From assembly GCA_022720335.1 (NCBI GenBank), contig JAIHVJ010000064.1, forward strand, positions 1 through 11,496: DNA of 11,496 nt, written 5' to 3'. Source of the DNA: Collinsella sp. GTDB lineage: Bacteria > Actinomycetota > Coriobacteriia > Coriobacteriales > Coriobacteriaceae. The notes below the pieces were generated by a model. The model searched no databases and was not told where the DNA came from. It saw only the letters and a program-made list of their open reading frames with translations. The position numbers and the translations under genes were made by a program. The first letter of the stretch is position 1, and the number at the start of each line of letters is the position of its first letter. Of the stretch, positions 1 to 5,412 are shown one piece after another.

Positions 1-114
1 TCGGGTCTGGGGCTTGCCATTGCCAAGTGGATCGTCGATAGCCATGGCGGCGTCATTGGCGTGACCTCAGTCGAGGGCGTCGGCAGCCGCTTTACGATTC
101 GCCTGCCGCGCTAG
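1..114 (+). CDS. Sensor histidine kinase, C-terminal fragment
   Basis: The reading frame is open from the first base and ends at TAG 112-114, giving 37 residues. It begins SGLGLAIAKWIVDSHGG, the G2-type glycine box of the HATPase_c domain, and ends GSRFTIRLPR, the usual last beta strand of a two-component sensor kinase. In this family the segment closes the ATP lid used for autophosphorylation of an upstream histidine. The dimerisation, sensor and membrane parts lie outside the window, so the signal and partner regulator cannot be named. A strong hairpin terminator follows within 20 bases, so this is the last gene of its transcript. Recognition as a HATPase is firm; the exact subfamily is not. 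Confidence 0.82.
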   Translation, partial: SGLGLAIAKWIVDSHGGVIGVTSVEGVGSRFTIRLPR

Positions 115-133
115 GAAGCCCCTCGGCATAAAT

Positions 134-167
134 AAAGGGATAGGGCCACACGGCCCTATCCCTTTTT
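134..167. terminator. Rho-independent terminator, probably bidirectional
   Basis: Perfect 14-bp stem (134-147 pairs with 152-165) with an ACAC loop. A T run (163-167) follows on the plus strand. On the minus strand the stem is followed by a T-rich stretch. It sits between the histidine kinase (plus) and the VOC gene (minus, stop at 190), which converge here, so it can serve both. Confidence 0.9.
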
Positions 168-189
168 GCTAGCTATGGCAGCTTGTGCG

Positions 190-564
190 CTACTCGCGGC
201 ACAGATGCACGGCGAAACCGGCGAACTCGCGCTTAAAGTACACGAGCTTGGTGCTACCGTCGGGCAGCAGCGCGCGCGACTCTTCGTTGACCTCGAGCCC
301 GCGCTCGGCAAACCACTTCTCGGCCGCATCAATGTCGTTGACGGCAAAGCCGATGTGGCCCTTGGTGCCACGACCATTCTGCTTCATGACCTCGACCAGC
401 GAATCGTTAAAGTACGAAACCGGGGTCTCGATAACGGGCAGACCCATCATCGTCGAGAACAGCTCCGCGATCTCCAGGGCGTCTGCCGGGTCGGTGGCGT
501 TAATGCCCACATGGGCAACGCGCATGCCAAAGAGCTCGACCGGATTGGCGTTCTGCTCACTCAT
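190..564 (-). CDS. Small VOC (glyoxalase-fold) protein, like the domain fused to KDPG aldolases
   Basis: Product of 124 residues with one glyoxalase/VOC repeat pair. The first module starts at MRVAHVGINATDP (residues 14-26) and the second at KGHIGFAVNDIDAAEKWF (from about 68). It ends EFAGFAVHLCRE. From memory this pattern, including the VHL ending, closely resembles the C-terminal VOC domain attached to 2-keto-3-deoxy-6-phosphogluconate/2-keto-4-hydroxyglutarate aldolases in Firmicutes. Here it stands alone with no aldolase part. H18 and H70 are possible metal ligands. The start at 564 follows the PTS IIB stop by 11 bases with no clear Shine-Dalgarno sequence, which suggests translational coupling in a two-gene operon. 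VOC membership is likely. The substrate is unknown; a role in sugar-acid metabolism is inferred only from similarity and from the PTS neighbour. Confidence 0.82.
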   Translation of the reverse strand: MSEQNANPVELFGMRVAHVGINATDPADALEIAELFSTMMGLPVIETPVSYFNDSLVEVMKQNGRGTKGHIGFAVNDIDAAEKWFAERGLEVNEESRALLPDGSTKLVYFKREFAGFAVHLCRE

Positions 565-575
565 GCAGTCAGCGC

Positions 576-863
576 CTACTGAGCCATGACGTCAAGAACG
601 GCCTTCTCGGCAGCGACGCGGTTCATGCCGGTCATGAAGGGCACGCCGCTCACGTACGGGCAGGTAAGGCCCTCGGGGGCAACGGTGGTGGCGATCAGCA
701 GATCGGCGCCCTCGTCGCAAACGTCCTTGGCCTCGGAGATGGCGCACTGCACGATCTCGTACTTGTCGGCGTAACCGTTGGCGTCGAGCATGGTGGCGAC
801 CTTCTGGGCAACGAGCGTGGAAGTAGCAGCGCCAGCACCGCAAGCCAAAACGATCTTCTTCAT
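576..863 (-). CDS. PTS sugar transporter IIB subunit, galactitol (GatB) type
   Basis: Product of 95 residues, the usual length for a free GatB-type IIB. The N-terminus MKKIVLACGAGAATSTLVAQ holds the phosphorylated cysteine (C8) in a CGAGxATST P-loop typical of the galactitol/lactose IIB fold. It would accept phosphate from a IIA protein and pass it to a sugar bound by a membrane IIC. It acts in the cytoplasm at the membrane. A GGGAG Shine-Dalgarno lies about ten bases before the ATG at 863. No IIA or IIC gene is visible: upstream, on the other strand, is an unrelated and possibly truncated gene, and downstream is the VOC gene. It is therefore an orphan IIB, perhaps working with components elsewhere or left from a reduced operon. 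The true sugar cannot be read from the sequence. Confidence 0.87.
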   Translation of the reverse strand: MKKIVLACGAGAATSTLVAQKVATMLDANGYADKYEIVQCAISEAKDVCDEGADLLIATTVAPEGLTCPYVSGVPFMTGMNRVAAEKAVLDVMAQ

Positions 864-892
864 AGGTAATGTCTCCCTTCATGGTTTACTTT

Positions 893-923
893 AGTTTAGC
901 GTCAAAAAACGCACAACGTTCAA
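893..923 (-). promoter_or_regulatory. Possible promoter of the PTS IIB-VOC pair
   Basis: On the minus strand TTGAAC (918-923) is followed after 19 bases by TAAACT (893-898), about 30 bases before the IIB start codon. The spacing is longer than ideal and the site overlaps the possible 5' coding part of the divergent gene. Weak evidence. Confidence 0.3.
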
Positions 924-939
924 GCGCCTGCAGCAGCTT

Positions 940-1455
940 ATGGCCGCCAAGCAGTGGGACGAGTTCGATCGTTTGCTCGACGGCAAACTCACCAGCATGC
1001 TGTACCCGCGCTACAACCGCGACTACCTGCGTCTGAACTCTTATCTGCTGCGCGAGGACCACGAGCGTGCCAGCGAGATGTTCGACCTGCTGCTGGGGCT
1101 CAACCTCCCCAAGATGCAGCGCGTCGACCTGGTGATCAAGGCCTTTAACTACTACGTTGGCCAGGAGGACCGTAAAAAGTCCAAAGAGCTGCTGCACGAG
1201 ATCAAGGGCTTTGAGGGCGGTCAGGCCGAGGCAGTCGCGCACGAGTGTCAGCTGATGTACGACACGATGATCCTCAAGCGCCACAACGACATTCCCGAGC
1301 TGGAGCGCATGCTCAAGGATGCCGGTGACGACAAGGTCAAGCGCTGCCGCTTGGAGTACCTGCTGGCCCTGCAGTACCAGAACAAGGGCGACGAAGCCAA
1401 GTTCCAGGAGTTCCTGGAGAAGTCGGGCCAACACTCGATGGCCGTCAACGCGTAA
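940..1455 (+). CDS. Helical-repeat protein of unknown function, possibly 5'-truncated
   Basis: I do not recognise this gene. From ATG 940 it encodes 171 residues rich in charged, amphipathic helices, e.g. ASEMFDLLLGLNLPKMQRV and DIPELERMLKDAGDD, and ending LALQYQNKGDEAKFQEFLEK. The pattern looks like a TPR-like alpha solenoid, which would suggest protein binding. No signal peptide or membrane segment is visible after this start. Two points are odd. There is no Shine-Dalgarno before ATG 940, and the same frame stays open upstream to 895 with basic, coding-like residues (FSVKKRTTFKRLQQL) but no start codon before an in-frame TAG at 892-894. The original gene may have been longer, with its 5' end, perhaps an N-terminal anchor, lost at a junction near 870-895. 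The tRNA-Leu gene follows 31 bases after the stop. That it is or was a gene is fairly sure; the start is not. Confidence 0.7.
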   Translation: MAAKQWDEFDRLLDGKLTSMLYPRYNRDYLRLNSYLLREDHERASEMFDLLLGLNLPKMQRVDLVIKAFNYYVGQEDRKKSKELLHEIKGFEGGQAEAVAHECQLMYDTMILKRHNDIPELERMLKDAGDDKVKRCRLEYLLALQYQNKGDEAKFQEFLEKSGQHSMAVNA

Positions 1456-1466
1456 CGGACGGCTTG

Positions 1467-1475
1467 TGCTAGACT
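1467..1475 (+). promoter_or_regulatory. Extended -10 promoter element of tRNA-Leu
   Basis: TGC followed by TAGACT (1470-1475) forms an extended -10 about twelve bases before the first base of the tRNA and directly after the stop codon at 1455. No convincing -35 box is present 17 bases upstream. Similar TGCTA-type extended -10 sites appear before the FtsB-like and LarC2-like genes. Confidence 0.45.
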
Positions 1476-1486
1476 TCTAGTTTCAC

Positions 1487-1571
1487 GGGGGCGTGGCGGA
1501 ATTGGCATACGCAGGAGACTTAAAATCTCTCGCCGCAAGGATTGTGGGTTCGAGTCCCACCGCCCCTACCA
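1487..1571 (+). tRNA. tRNA-Leu (anticodon UAA), CCA encoded
   Basis: An 85-base class II tRNA. The acceptor strand GGGGGCG (1487-1493) pairs with CGCCCCT (1561-1567), with one G-U at the end, then discriminator A and an encoded CCA (1569-1571). The anticodon stem GGAGA/TCTCT holds the loop CTTAAAA, giving anticodon UAA, which reads UUA leucine codons. A long variable arm (CGCCGCAAGGATT) and the T arm GTGGGTTCGAGTCCCAC (1544-1560) fit tRNA-Leu. UUA is probably rare in this GC-rich genome. A terminator follows at 1583. The 3' end is duplicated 197 bases downstream. Confidence 0.96.
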
Positions 1572-1582
1572 TGTGATTGCTT

Positions 1583-1622
1583 GCGAGCCCGTGTTCCCCA
1601 GGGATGCGGGCTCGCTTCTTTT
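1583..1622 (+). terminator. Terminator of tRNA-Leu (copy 1)
   Basis: Perfect 9-bp stem GCGAGCCCG (1583-1591) / CGGGCTCGC (1607-1615) with a 15-base loop, followed by TTCTTTT. Confidence 0.9.
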
Positions 1623-1630
1623 AGATGCCG

Positions 1631-1750
1631 GCGGGACTCGAACCCGCGAGGGGGCGAGCGTTAAGCGGACGCGCAGCGTCCGTAGCGAGCCGGCGAGGGC
1701 GCCGACAGGCGGCCGAAGCCGGTGCGTATTTGCGCAGCAAATACGCAGAC
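1631..1750. repeat. Hairpin-rich spacer between the two tRNA 3' copies
   Basis: This stretch has no convincing gene but is unusually structured. It starts with a T-arm-like palindrome GCGGGACTCGAACCCGC (1631-1647), which reads as a normal tRNA T arm on the minus strand. It then contains a 7-bp hairpin (1666-1672 with 1676-1682), a weaker GC-rich stem (1690-1694 with 1718-1722), and a perfect 11-bp hairpin (1723-1733 with 1737-1747). The two strong hairpins share the same GCA triloop. It may be a mobile or repeat remnant, or debris of another tRNA. No function can be assigned. Confidence 0.65.
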
Positions 1751-1778
1751 GTCCCACCGCCCCTACCATGTATTGTTT

Positions 1779-1818
1779 ACGAGCTCGTGTCCCCCAGGGA
1801 TGCGGGCTCGTTTCTTTT
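1779..1818 (+). terminator. Second, diverged copy of the tRNA terminator
   Basis: Stem ACGAGCTCG (1779-1787) / CGGGCTCGT (1803-1811), then TTCTTTT. Compared with copy 1 the outer pair changed from G-C to A-T on both sides, and one C-G became T-G, so pairing is kept. Confidence 0.8.
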
Positions 1819-1834
1819 ACACGCCGGTGGGGCT

Positions 1835-1907
1835 CTAAGTTGCGGTGGAATAGTTCCTGTTTTGGCAGTTTACCAGCCCATTTAGGAACTATTCCACCGC
1901 AACTTAG
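1835..1907. repeat. Palindromic intergenic element, copy A
   Basis: A perfect 24-bp inverted repeat: arm 1835-1858, 25-base centre, arm 1884-1907. The arms contain AAGTTGCGGTGGAATAG, shared with copies B (3363-3429) and C (10106-10174). Arms of this length can form a very stable hairpin in either strand. There is no coding capacity, so it resembles a very small MITE or REP-like unit. It lies between the second tRNA terminator and the AAA gene. Confidence 0.9.
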
Positions 1908-1918
1908 GTTGGTGTTCC

Positions 1919-1969
1919 CACATTTTCCGATGGAAAAACGTGGTTGTCTCGCACATTTTCCGATGGAAA
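1919..1969. repeat. Two 18-bp direct repeats upstream of the AAA gene
   Basis: CACATTTTCCGATGGAAA occurs exactly at 1919-1936 and 1952-1969, a period of 33 bases or about three helical turns. Each copy contains the short inverted repeat TTTCC-GAT-GGAAA. The second copy covers the place expected for a -35 box relative to TATACT at 1984. It could be an operator pair or part of a repeat unit. Confidence 0.7.
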
Positions 1970-1983
1970 CACCCAAATGGCCT

Positions 1984-1989
1984 TATACT
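1984..1989 (+). promoter_or_regulatory. Candidate -10 box of the AAA ATPase gene
   Basis: TATACT matches the -10 consensus in five of six bases and would start a transcript near 1996, just before the Shine-Dalgarno GGGAGG at 2003. No good -35 box exists 16-18 bases upstream; that place is taken by the 18-bp repeat. Confidence 0.4.
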
Positions 1990-2012
1990 AACCGAGAGGG
2001 TTGGGAGGCAAT

Positions 2013-3314
2013 ATGCAGCGACAGCTTATGAGCGAACTTATCGCTTGGAAATCAAGGACGAATCGCAAACCTCTCTTGCTTAAGGGAGCCCGCCAGACAG
2101 GAAAGACTTGGCTTCTTAACGAATTCGCAAGCCAGCAGTATCGAAACGTCATTCGTTTTGACTTTATGCTCGAGCCGAGCACACGCTCGCTGTTCGATGG
2201 GGACCTCGACCCCAAGCGCATCATCTCCCAGATAGAACTCCTACGTGGCCAAACTGTAACGCCAGCAGACACGCTCATCATCTTCGACGAGATCCAAGAG
2301 GCCCCGCGCGGGATCACCTCGCTCAAGTACTTCAACGAGCTTGCACCCGAATACCACATCGTAGCAGCCGGTTCCTATATGGGCCTCGCGCTCCGACGCG
2401 AAAACGAGTCATTTCCCGTCGGCAAAATCGACCAGCTCACCATGCGTCCCATGGGGTTCGCCGAGTTCGTTCGTGCCGTCGACGGCGACCCGCTCGCCGA
2501 CGCCATCCTTGCCGCAGACATGAACCTTCTAGCAAACGTTACCGAAAAGCTCGAACACTTGCTCAAGGAATACCTTGTTGTCGGCGGTATGCCCGAAGTT
2601 GTCTCCGCTTTCGCCGAGACACGCGACTTCATCGAAGCCCGAAGGCTTCAGCAGCAAATCATCGAGGCTTACGAATCCGATTTTGGCAAACATGCACCCG
2701 CCCGCATCGTCGAGCGCATGAGGTTGGTTTGGAAATCCCTTCCCGGCCAGCTTGCAAAGGAGAACAAGAAGTTTGTCTATGGCGCCCTTCGTCCCGGAGC
2801 GCGCGCACGCGATTTCGAGGAAAGCCTCCAGTGGCTCACGGACTACGGAATCGTTCATAAGGTGCCACGTGTTTCCGCTCTAAAGGCGCCGCTCTCGAGC
2901 TACGAAGACCTCTCGGGCTTCAAACTGTTCTGCATCGACACCGGCATCCTCGGAGCGCTCTCCGGTCTCTCTCCGGCCATCGTTCTTAACGGATCCGCTG
3001 TTTTTACCGAGTTCAAAGGTTCGCTGACCGAACAATACGTCGCGCAGGAGCTTTTGTTCCAGGACAAAACTCCCGCGTATTGGTCCTCTACCTCCGGCAA
3101 TGCCGAAACCGACTTTGCCATCGACCATACGGGAACCGTGCTTCCGCTTGAGGTCAAGGCGGCAGAGAACCTTAAAGCGAAGAGTCTGAAAATAGCCTGC
3201 GAAAAATTCAAGCTCGAGCGTTGCGTGAGGAGCTCCCTGGCGGCATATAGAGACGAGGGCATGCTCGTCAATATTCCGCTTTGGGAGATTGGGCAAATCG
3301 ACAAGCTGGCATAG
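2013..3314 (+). CDS. AAA-family ATPase with DUF4143 and PD-(D/E)XK-like C-terminus
   Basis: Product of 433 residues. The start at 2013 is chosen because GGGAGG lies four bases before it. The Walker A motif GARQTGKT is at residues 25-32, Walker B LIIFDEIQ around D92-E93, and a sensor-like AAGSYM near residue 120, matching the AAA_14 domain. The middle and C-terminal parts fit DUF4143. Near the end, ETDFAIDHTG followed by LPLEVKAA looks like the D...ExK core of a PD-(D/E)XK nuclease fold. Proteins of this family are widespread in bacteria and archaea with no settled role; some lie in accessory regions. The gene stands alone beside a tRNA with a duplicated 3' end, between palindromes A and B. 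Its codon use looks less GC-rich at third positions than enolase or hisF (by eye), which suggests acquisition. Family assignment is firm; function is unknown. Confidence 0.9.
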   Translation: MQRQLMSELIAWKSRTNRKPLLLKGARQTGKTWLLNEFASQQYRNVIRFDFMLEPSTRSLFDGDLDPKRIISQIELLRGQTVTPADTLIIFDEIQEAPRGITSLKYFNELAPEYHIVAAGSYMGLALRRENESFPVGKIDQLTMRPMGFAEFVRAVDGDPLADAILAADMNLLANVTEKLEHLLKEYLVVGGMPEVVSAFAETRDFIEARRLQQQIIEAYESDFGKHAPARIVERMRLVWKSLPGQLAKENKKFVYGALRPGARARDFEESLQWLTDYGIVHKVPRVSALKAPLSSYEDLSGFKLFCIDTGILGALSGLSPAIVLNGSAVFTEFKGSLTEQYVAQELLFQDKTPAYWSSTSGNAETDFAIDHTGTVLPLEVKAAENLKAKSLKIACEKFKLERCVRSSLAAYRDEGMLVNIPLWEIGQIDKLA

Positions 3315-3320
3315 GCGCCG

Positions 3321-3348
3321 TGGGGACGCCCCGCGAGGACTGTCCCCA
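3321..3348. repeat. Short inverted repeat after the AAA gene
   Basis: TGGGGAC (3321-3327) pairs with GTCCCCA (3342-3348), starting seven bases after the AAA stop codon and just before palindrome B. There is no T run, so it is not a clear terminator. Confidence 0.55.
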
Positions 3349-3362
3349 GGTGCCGGCTGTTG

Positions 3363-3429
3363 AGTTGCGGTGGAATAGGGACTGTTTGGTGCCCGAAAGG
3401 GCGATTGTAGTCCGTATTTCACCGCAACT
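3363..3429. repeat. Palindromic intergenic element, copy B
   Basis: A 21-bp imperfect inverted repeat: arm 3363-3383, arm 3409-3429, with one mismatch and one G-U pair. The arms carry the shared AGTTGCGGTGGAATAG sequence. The centre folds into its own hairpin GCCC-GAAA-GGGC (3391-3402) with a GNRA-type tetraloop. It lies between the converging AAA and ppx/gppA genes and ends only three bases before the latter's stop codon, so it may stop or stabilise transcripts from both sides. Confidence 0.88.
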
Positions 3430-3432
3430 TAT

Positions 3433-4434
3433 TTAGAGGGTGCTGAGAGTGGGGGTCCAGGCGATGGTGGGAGTCGCGCCGTCGAGAACCTCGTTGATGG
3501 TGGCGGCCATGCCGGCGAGTAGGCTGTTCTCGCTTACGGTGAGCGTCTTGTAGCCGCCGGCACGCATGAGTTCGCGGATCACCACGGCGCCAGCCAAGAT
3601 CACGCCCGCGCGTTTGGGCTGTACACCCGGTAGCGCGGCGATGCCTTCCGCGTCCAACACAGACATGCGCTCGATAGCGGCCGAGACCTGCTCCAGCGAC
3701 AGCTCGCGTAGGTGAACAAAGCTCGAATCGTACGGTTCCAGCTCGTGGACCAGAGCCACCAGCGTAGTCACCGTGCCACCCACCGCGACCAGACGCTCGG
3801 CGCGCTCAAAGTCGCTGGGCAGGCCTTCAAAATAGGCGGCGAACTGCTCGCCTGCCCACGAGGCAGCGGCAGCAAGCTCGCCGCGTGCGGGCGGCAGCGC
3901 CGAGAAAAACCGCTCCGTCACGCGACGGCAACCGATGTCCAGTGAGCGCGTTCCCTCCAGCGCAAAGACCCCGCGCTCAGGCGCATAGACGCCCGTCGCG
4001 AGCTCCGTGGAGCCGCCACCCGAATCGGCGACGATGATGCGCTCGCCTGCAAAGTCGTGCGCTACGCCAAAAAACGTCAGGCGCGCCTCAACCTCGCCCG
4101 GAATCACCTGCGGTTCGAGCCCCAGATCGCGCAGGCCGTCCAGCAGCAGGGCAGCATTGGACGCATCGCGTGCGGCGCTCGTGCACGTGGTGCAGATGCA
4201 CGCGGCCCCAAAGGCACGGGCTTCGTCCACAAACATGCGGCACGCAGCGAGCACGCGCTCAACGGCCGCCTCGCAAAAGCGCCCCGTCGCGTCCACGCCC
4301 TCGCCCAAGTCGGTGATCTCGGTATGCTTGGACGATTCCACGATCGCCCCGGCCTCGACCTGCGCCAGCACCAGTCGCGACGACACCGTTCCCAGGTCGA
4401 TCGCGGCTACCTTATAGCGTTTGCAATCTGCCAT
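3433..4434 (-). CDS. Ppx/GppA family phosphatase
   Basis: Product of 333 residues, near the usual size of the short, single-module Ppx/GppA proteins of actinobacteria. It shows the ASKHA phosphate motifs: AAIDLGTVSSRLVLA (residues 10-24), VIPGEVEARLTF around 110-121 where the catalytic glutamate is expected, ADSGGGSTELATG (136-148) and VAVGGTVTTLVAL (216-228). The family hydrolyses polyphosphate ends and/or pppGpp, so the protein acts in phosphate storage or the stringent response in the cytoplasm. It cannot be assigned to one activity from sequence alone. The start at 4434 has a strong GGAGGGGAG site. The gene follows the FtsB-like gene by 20 bases, a common actinobacterial arrangement with enolase upstream. 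Confidence 0.92.
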   Translation of the reverse strand: MADCKRYKVAAIDLGTVSSRLVLAQVEAGAIVESSKHTEITDLGEGVDATGRFCEAAVERVLAACRMFVDEARAFGAACICTTCTSAARDASNAALLLDGLRDLGLEPQVIPGEVEARLTFFGVAHDFAGERIIVADSGGGSTELATGVYAPERGVFALEGTRSLDIGCRRVTERFFSALPPARGELAAAASWAGEQFAAYFEGLPSDFERAERLVAVGGTVTTLVALVHELEPYDSSFVHLRELSLEQVSAAIERMSVLDAEGIAALPGVQPKRAGVILAGAVVIRELMRAGGYKTLTVSENSLLAGMAATINEVLDGATPTIAWTPTLSTL

Positions 4435-4454
4435 TGCGGGCTCCCCTCCGGGCG

Positions 4455-5216
4455 CTATTTGCCGTTGGACACGACCGTCTGGCCCTCGACGCCGTTAAAC
4501 CCAAACAGCATGTCGAGCGCTTGGATGTACCACGGCGCGTCCTTACCGACTTCTTCGATTTCCTTGGCAACTTCGCTGGCCTTCTTGGCGTTCGACGACT
4601 TCTGGCTCGACGAGGCATCCGAATCGCCGTCCAGGCCCTGCACTTCAATCCTCTTCTCGCCGGGCATCACCAAGCCCAGGTCCTCGGATGCCGCATCCTT
4701 GATACCCTCCTCCGAGAGCAGCTTGTCGACGCTTTTTTGCAGCCCATCATTGTATTGCTGGCGAATCTCGACCTGCTTGGTCAAGATATCGCTCGAACGC
4801 TTTGCCACGTACAGGTCGCGCACGGGGAAATACAGGCTCACGAGCACCAGGGCAACGACAATGCCGATGAATAGCCCTCGCTGAGGACCGTGGGTAAAGT
4901 CGTAGATCGCCTTGACCACCGCGTTGTCGTTGGCGTAGTGCATAAAGTCCGAGCCCGAAAAACGGTTCGAAGGCCTGCTCGACCTATCGTGCGTTTGAGC
5001 CGACGAGCGCTGAGCATGCGACGAACGTGCCGGGCGCACTGGTCCATCTGTCGAAGTATTCACTTGAGCATTGGGGCGCGAGGTACTTGTCGGGCGCTGC
5101 ATGGAGCGGTCGGCGCCGGCGTAGGCGGACCCACCGAGCTGCACCGTGCGCGCACGGCGAGGCGACGGCTCACGCGAACCGGCGGAATAGTACCTGTTGT
5201 CGTAAATCTGATCCAT
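4455..5216 (-). CDS. FtsB/DivIC-like septum formation initiator protein
   Basis: Product of 253 residues. Residues 1-110 are polar and rich in Ser, Arg and Pro, probably a disordered cytoplasmic tail. One membrane span follows (about 114-130, GLFIGIVVALVLVSLYF), then a probable coiled coil (about 134-170, including DILTKQVEIRQQYNDGLQKS). The ASEDLGLVMPGEKRIEV segment (176-192) corresponds to the conserved RxxLGxVxPGE region of FtsB/DivIC. A Ser/Lys-rich linker and a final hydrophobic segment (WYIQALDMLFGF) end the protein. The family links FtsL and FtsQ in the divisome outside the membrane. ATG 5216 was chosen because an AAGG site precedes it and the upstream residues overlap the promoter. 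It lies between enolase and ppx/gppA, the order common in actinobacteria. Family is likely; partners are inferred. Confidence 0.86.
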   Translation of the reverse strand: MDQIYDNRYYSAGSREPSPRRARTVQLGGSAYAGADRSMQRPTSTSRPNAQVNTSTDGPVRPARSSHAQRSSAQTHDRSSRPSNRFSGSDFMHYANDNAVVKAIYDFTHGPQRGLFIGIVVALVLVSLYFPVRDLYVAKRSSDILTKQVEIRQQYNDGLQKSVDKLLSEEGIKDAASEDLGLVMPGEKRIEVQGLDGDSDASSSQKSSNAKKASEVAKEIEEVGKDAPWYIQALDMLFGFNGVEGQTVVSNGK

Positions 5217-5259
5217 GTGCGCCTTGTGCGGTTGAGGTTTGTTTGCGCTAAGTATTCTA

Positions 5260-5268
5260 GTTATAGCA
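5260..5268 (-). promoter_or_regulatory. Extended -10 promoter for the FtsB-like/ppx operon
   Basis: On the minus strand TGC-TATAAC (-10 at 5260-5265) lies 44 bases before the ATG at 5216 and after the enolase terminator. No good -35 box is seen. It implies the pair is transcribed separately from enolase. Confidence 0.45.
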
Positions 5269-5307
5269 CGAGCGCCCGCACCGCCTTCGCCAGCCTTTGC
5301 TCGACAT

Positions 5308-5340
5308 AAAAAAGGCGCTGAGTCATATGGCCCAGCGCCC
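5308..5340 (-). terminator. Rho-independent terminator of enolase
   Basis: On the minus strand GGCGCTG (5333-5339) pairs with CAGCGCC (5314-5320) and is followed by six T (5308-5313). It lies about 75 bases after the enolase stop codon. Confidence 0.88.
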
Positions 5341-5412
5341 AATGGTGCTCAACAGCGCCCGGCTGGAGCAAGGCAAATCCGAGTCTTCCCCGCCCCCGCG
5401 ACCTCCGCGTGC

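Larger units (their letters stand above)
1554..1834 (+). repeat. Direct duplication of the tRNA-Leu 3' end plus terminator
   Basis: The last 18 bases of tRNA-Leu and the next three (1554-1574) recur exactly at 1751-1771. Similarity then continues with substitutions and a one-base gap through the terminator and a GCCGGYGGG motif, to about 1639 in copy 1 and 1834 in copy 2. Copy 2 stops where the palindromic element at 1835 begins. Copy 2 lacks the rest of a tRNA and cannot make one. It could be the trace of a second tandem tRNA gene, or a tRNA 3'-end attachment-site duplication left by an integrated element. No integrase is visible. Confidence 0.85.

Noticed and set aside
1573..2031. Open frames across the tRNA-Leu downstream region on both strands
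   Set aside because: They run through the terminators, hairpins and palindrome A, and the proteins are Arg/Pro-rich with no ribosome site. The DNA is explained by repeats.
2013..3314. Toxin-antitoxin or restriction system around the AAA gene
   Set aside because: No partner gene lies next to it: upstream is non-coding repeat DNA and downstream is a housekeeping ppx/gppA gene on the other strand.
3433..4434. Altered catalytic motif in Ppx/GppA (GEVEA where many members have GxEEA)
   Set aside because: The second glutamate and the other phosphate motifs are kept, and this position varies in the family as far as I recall.
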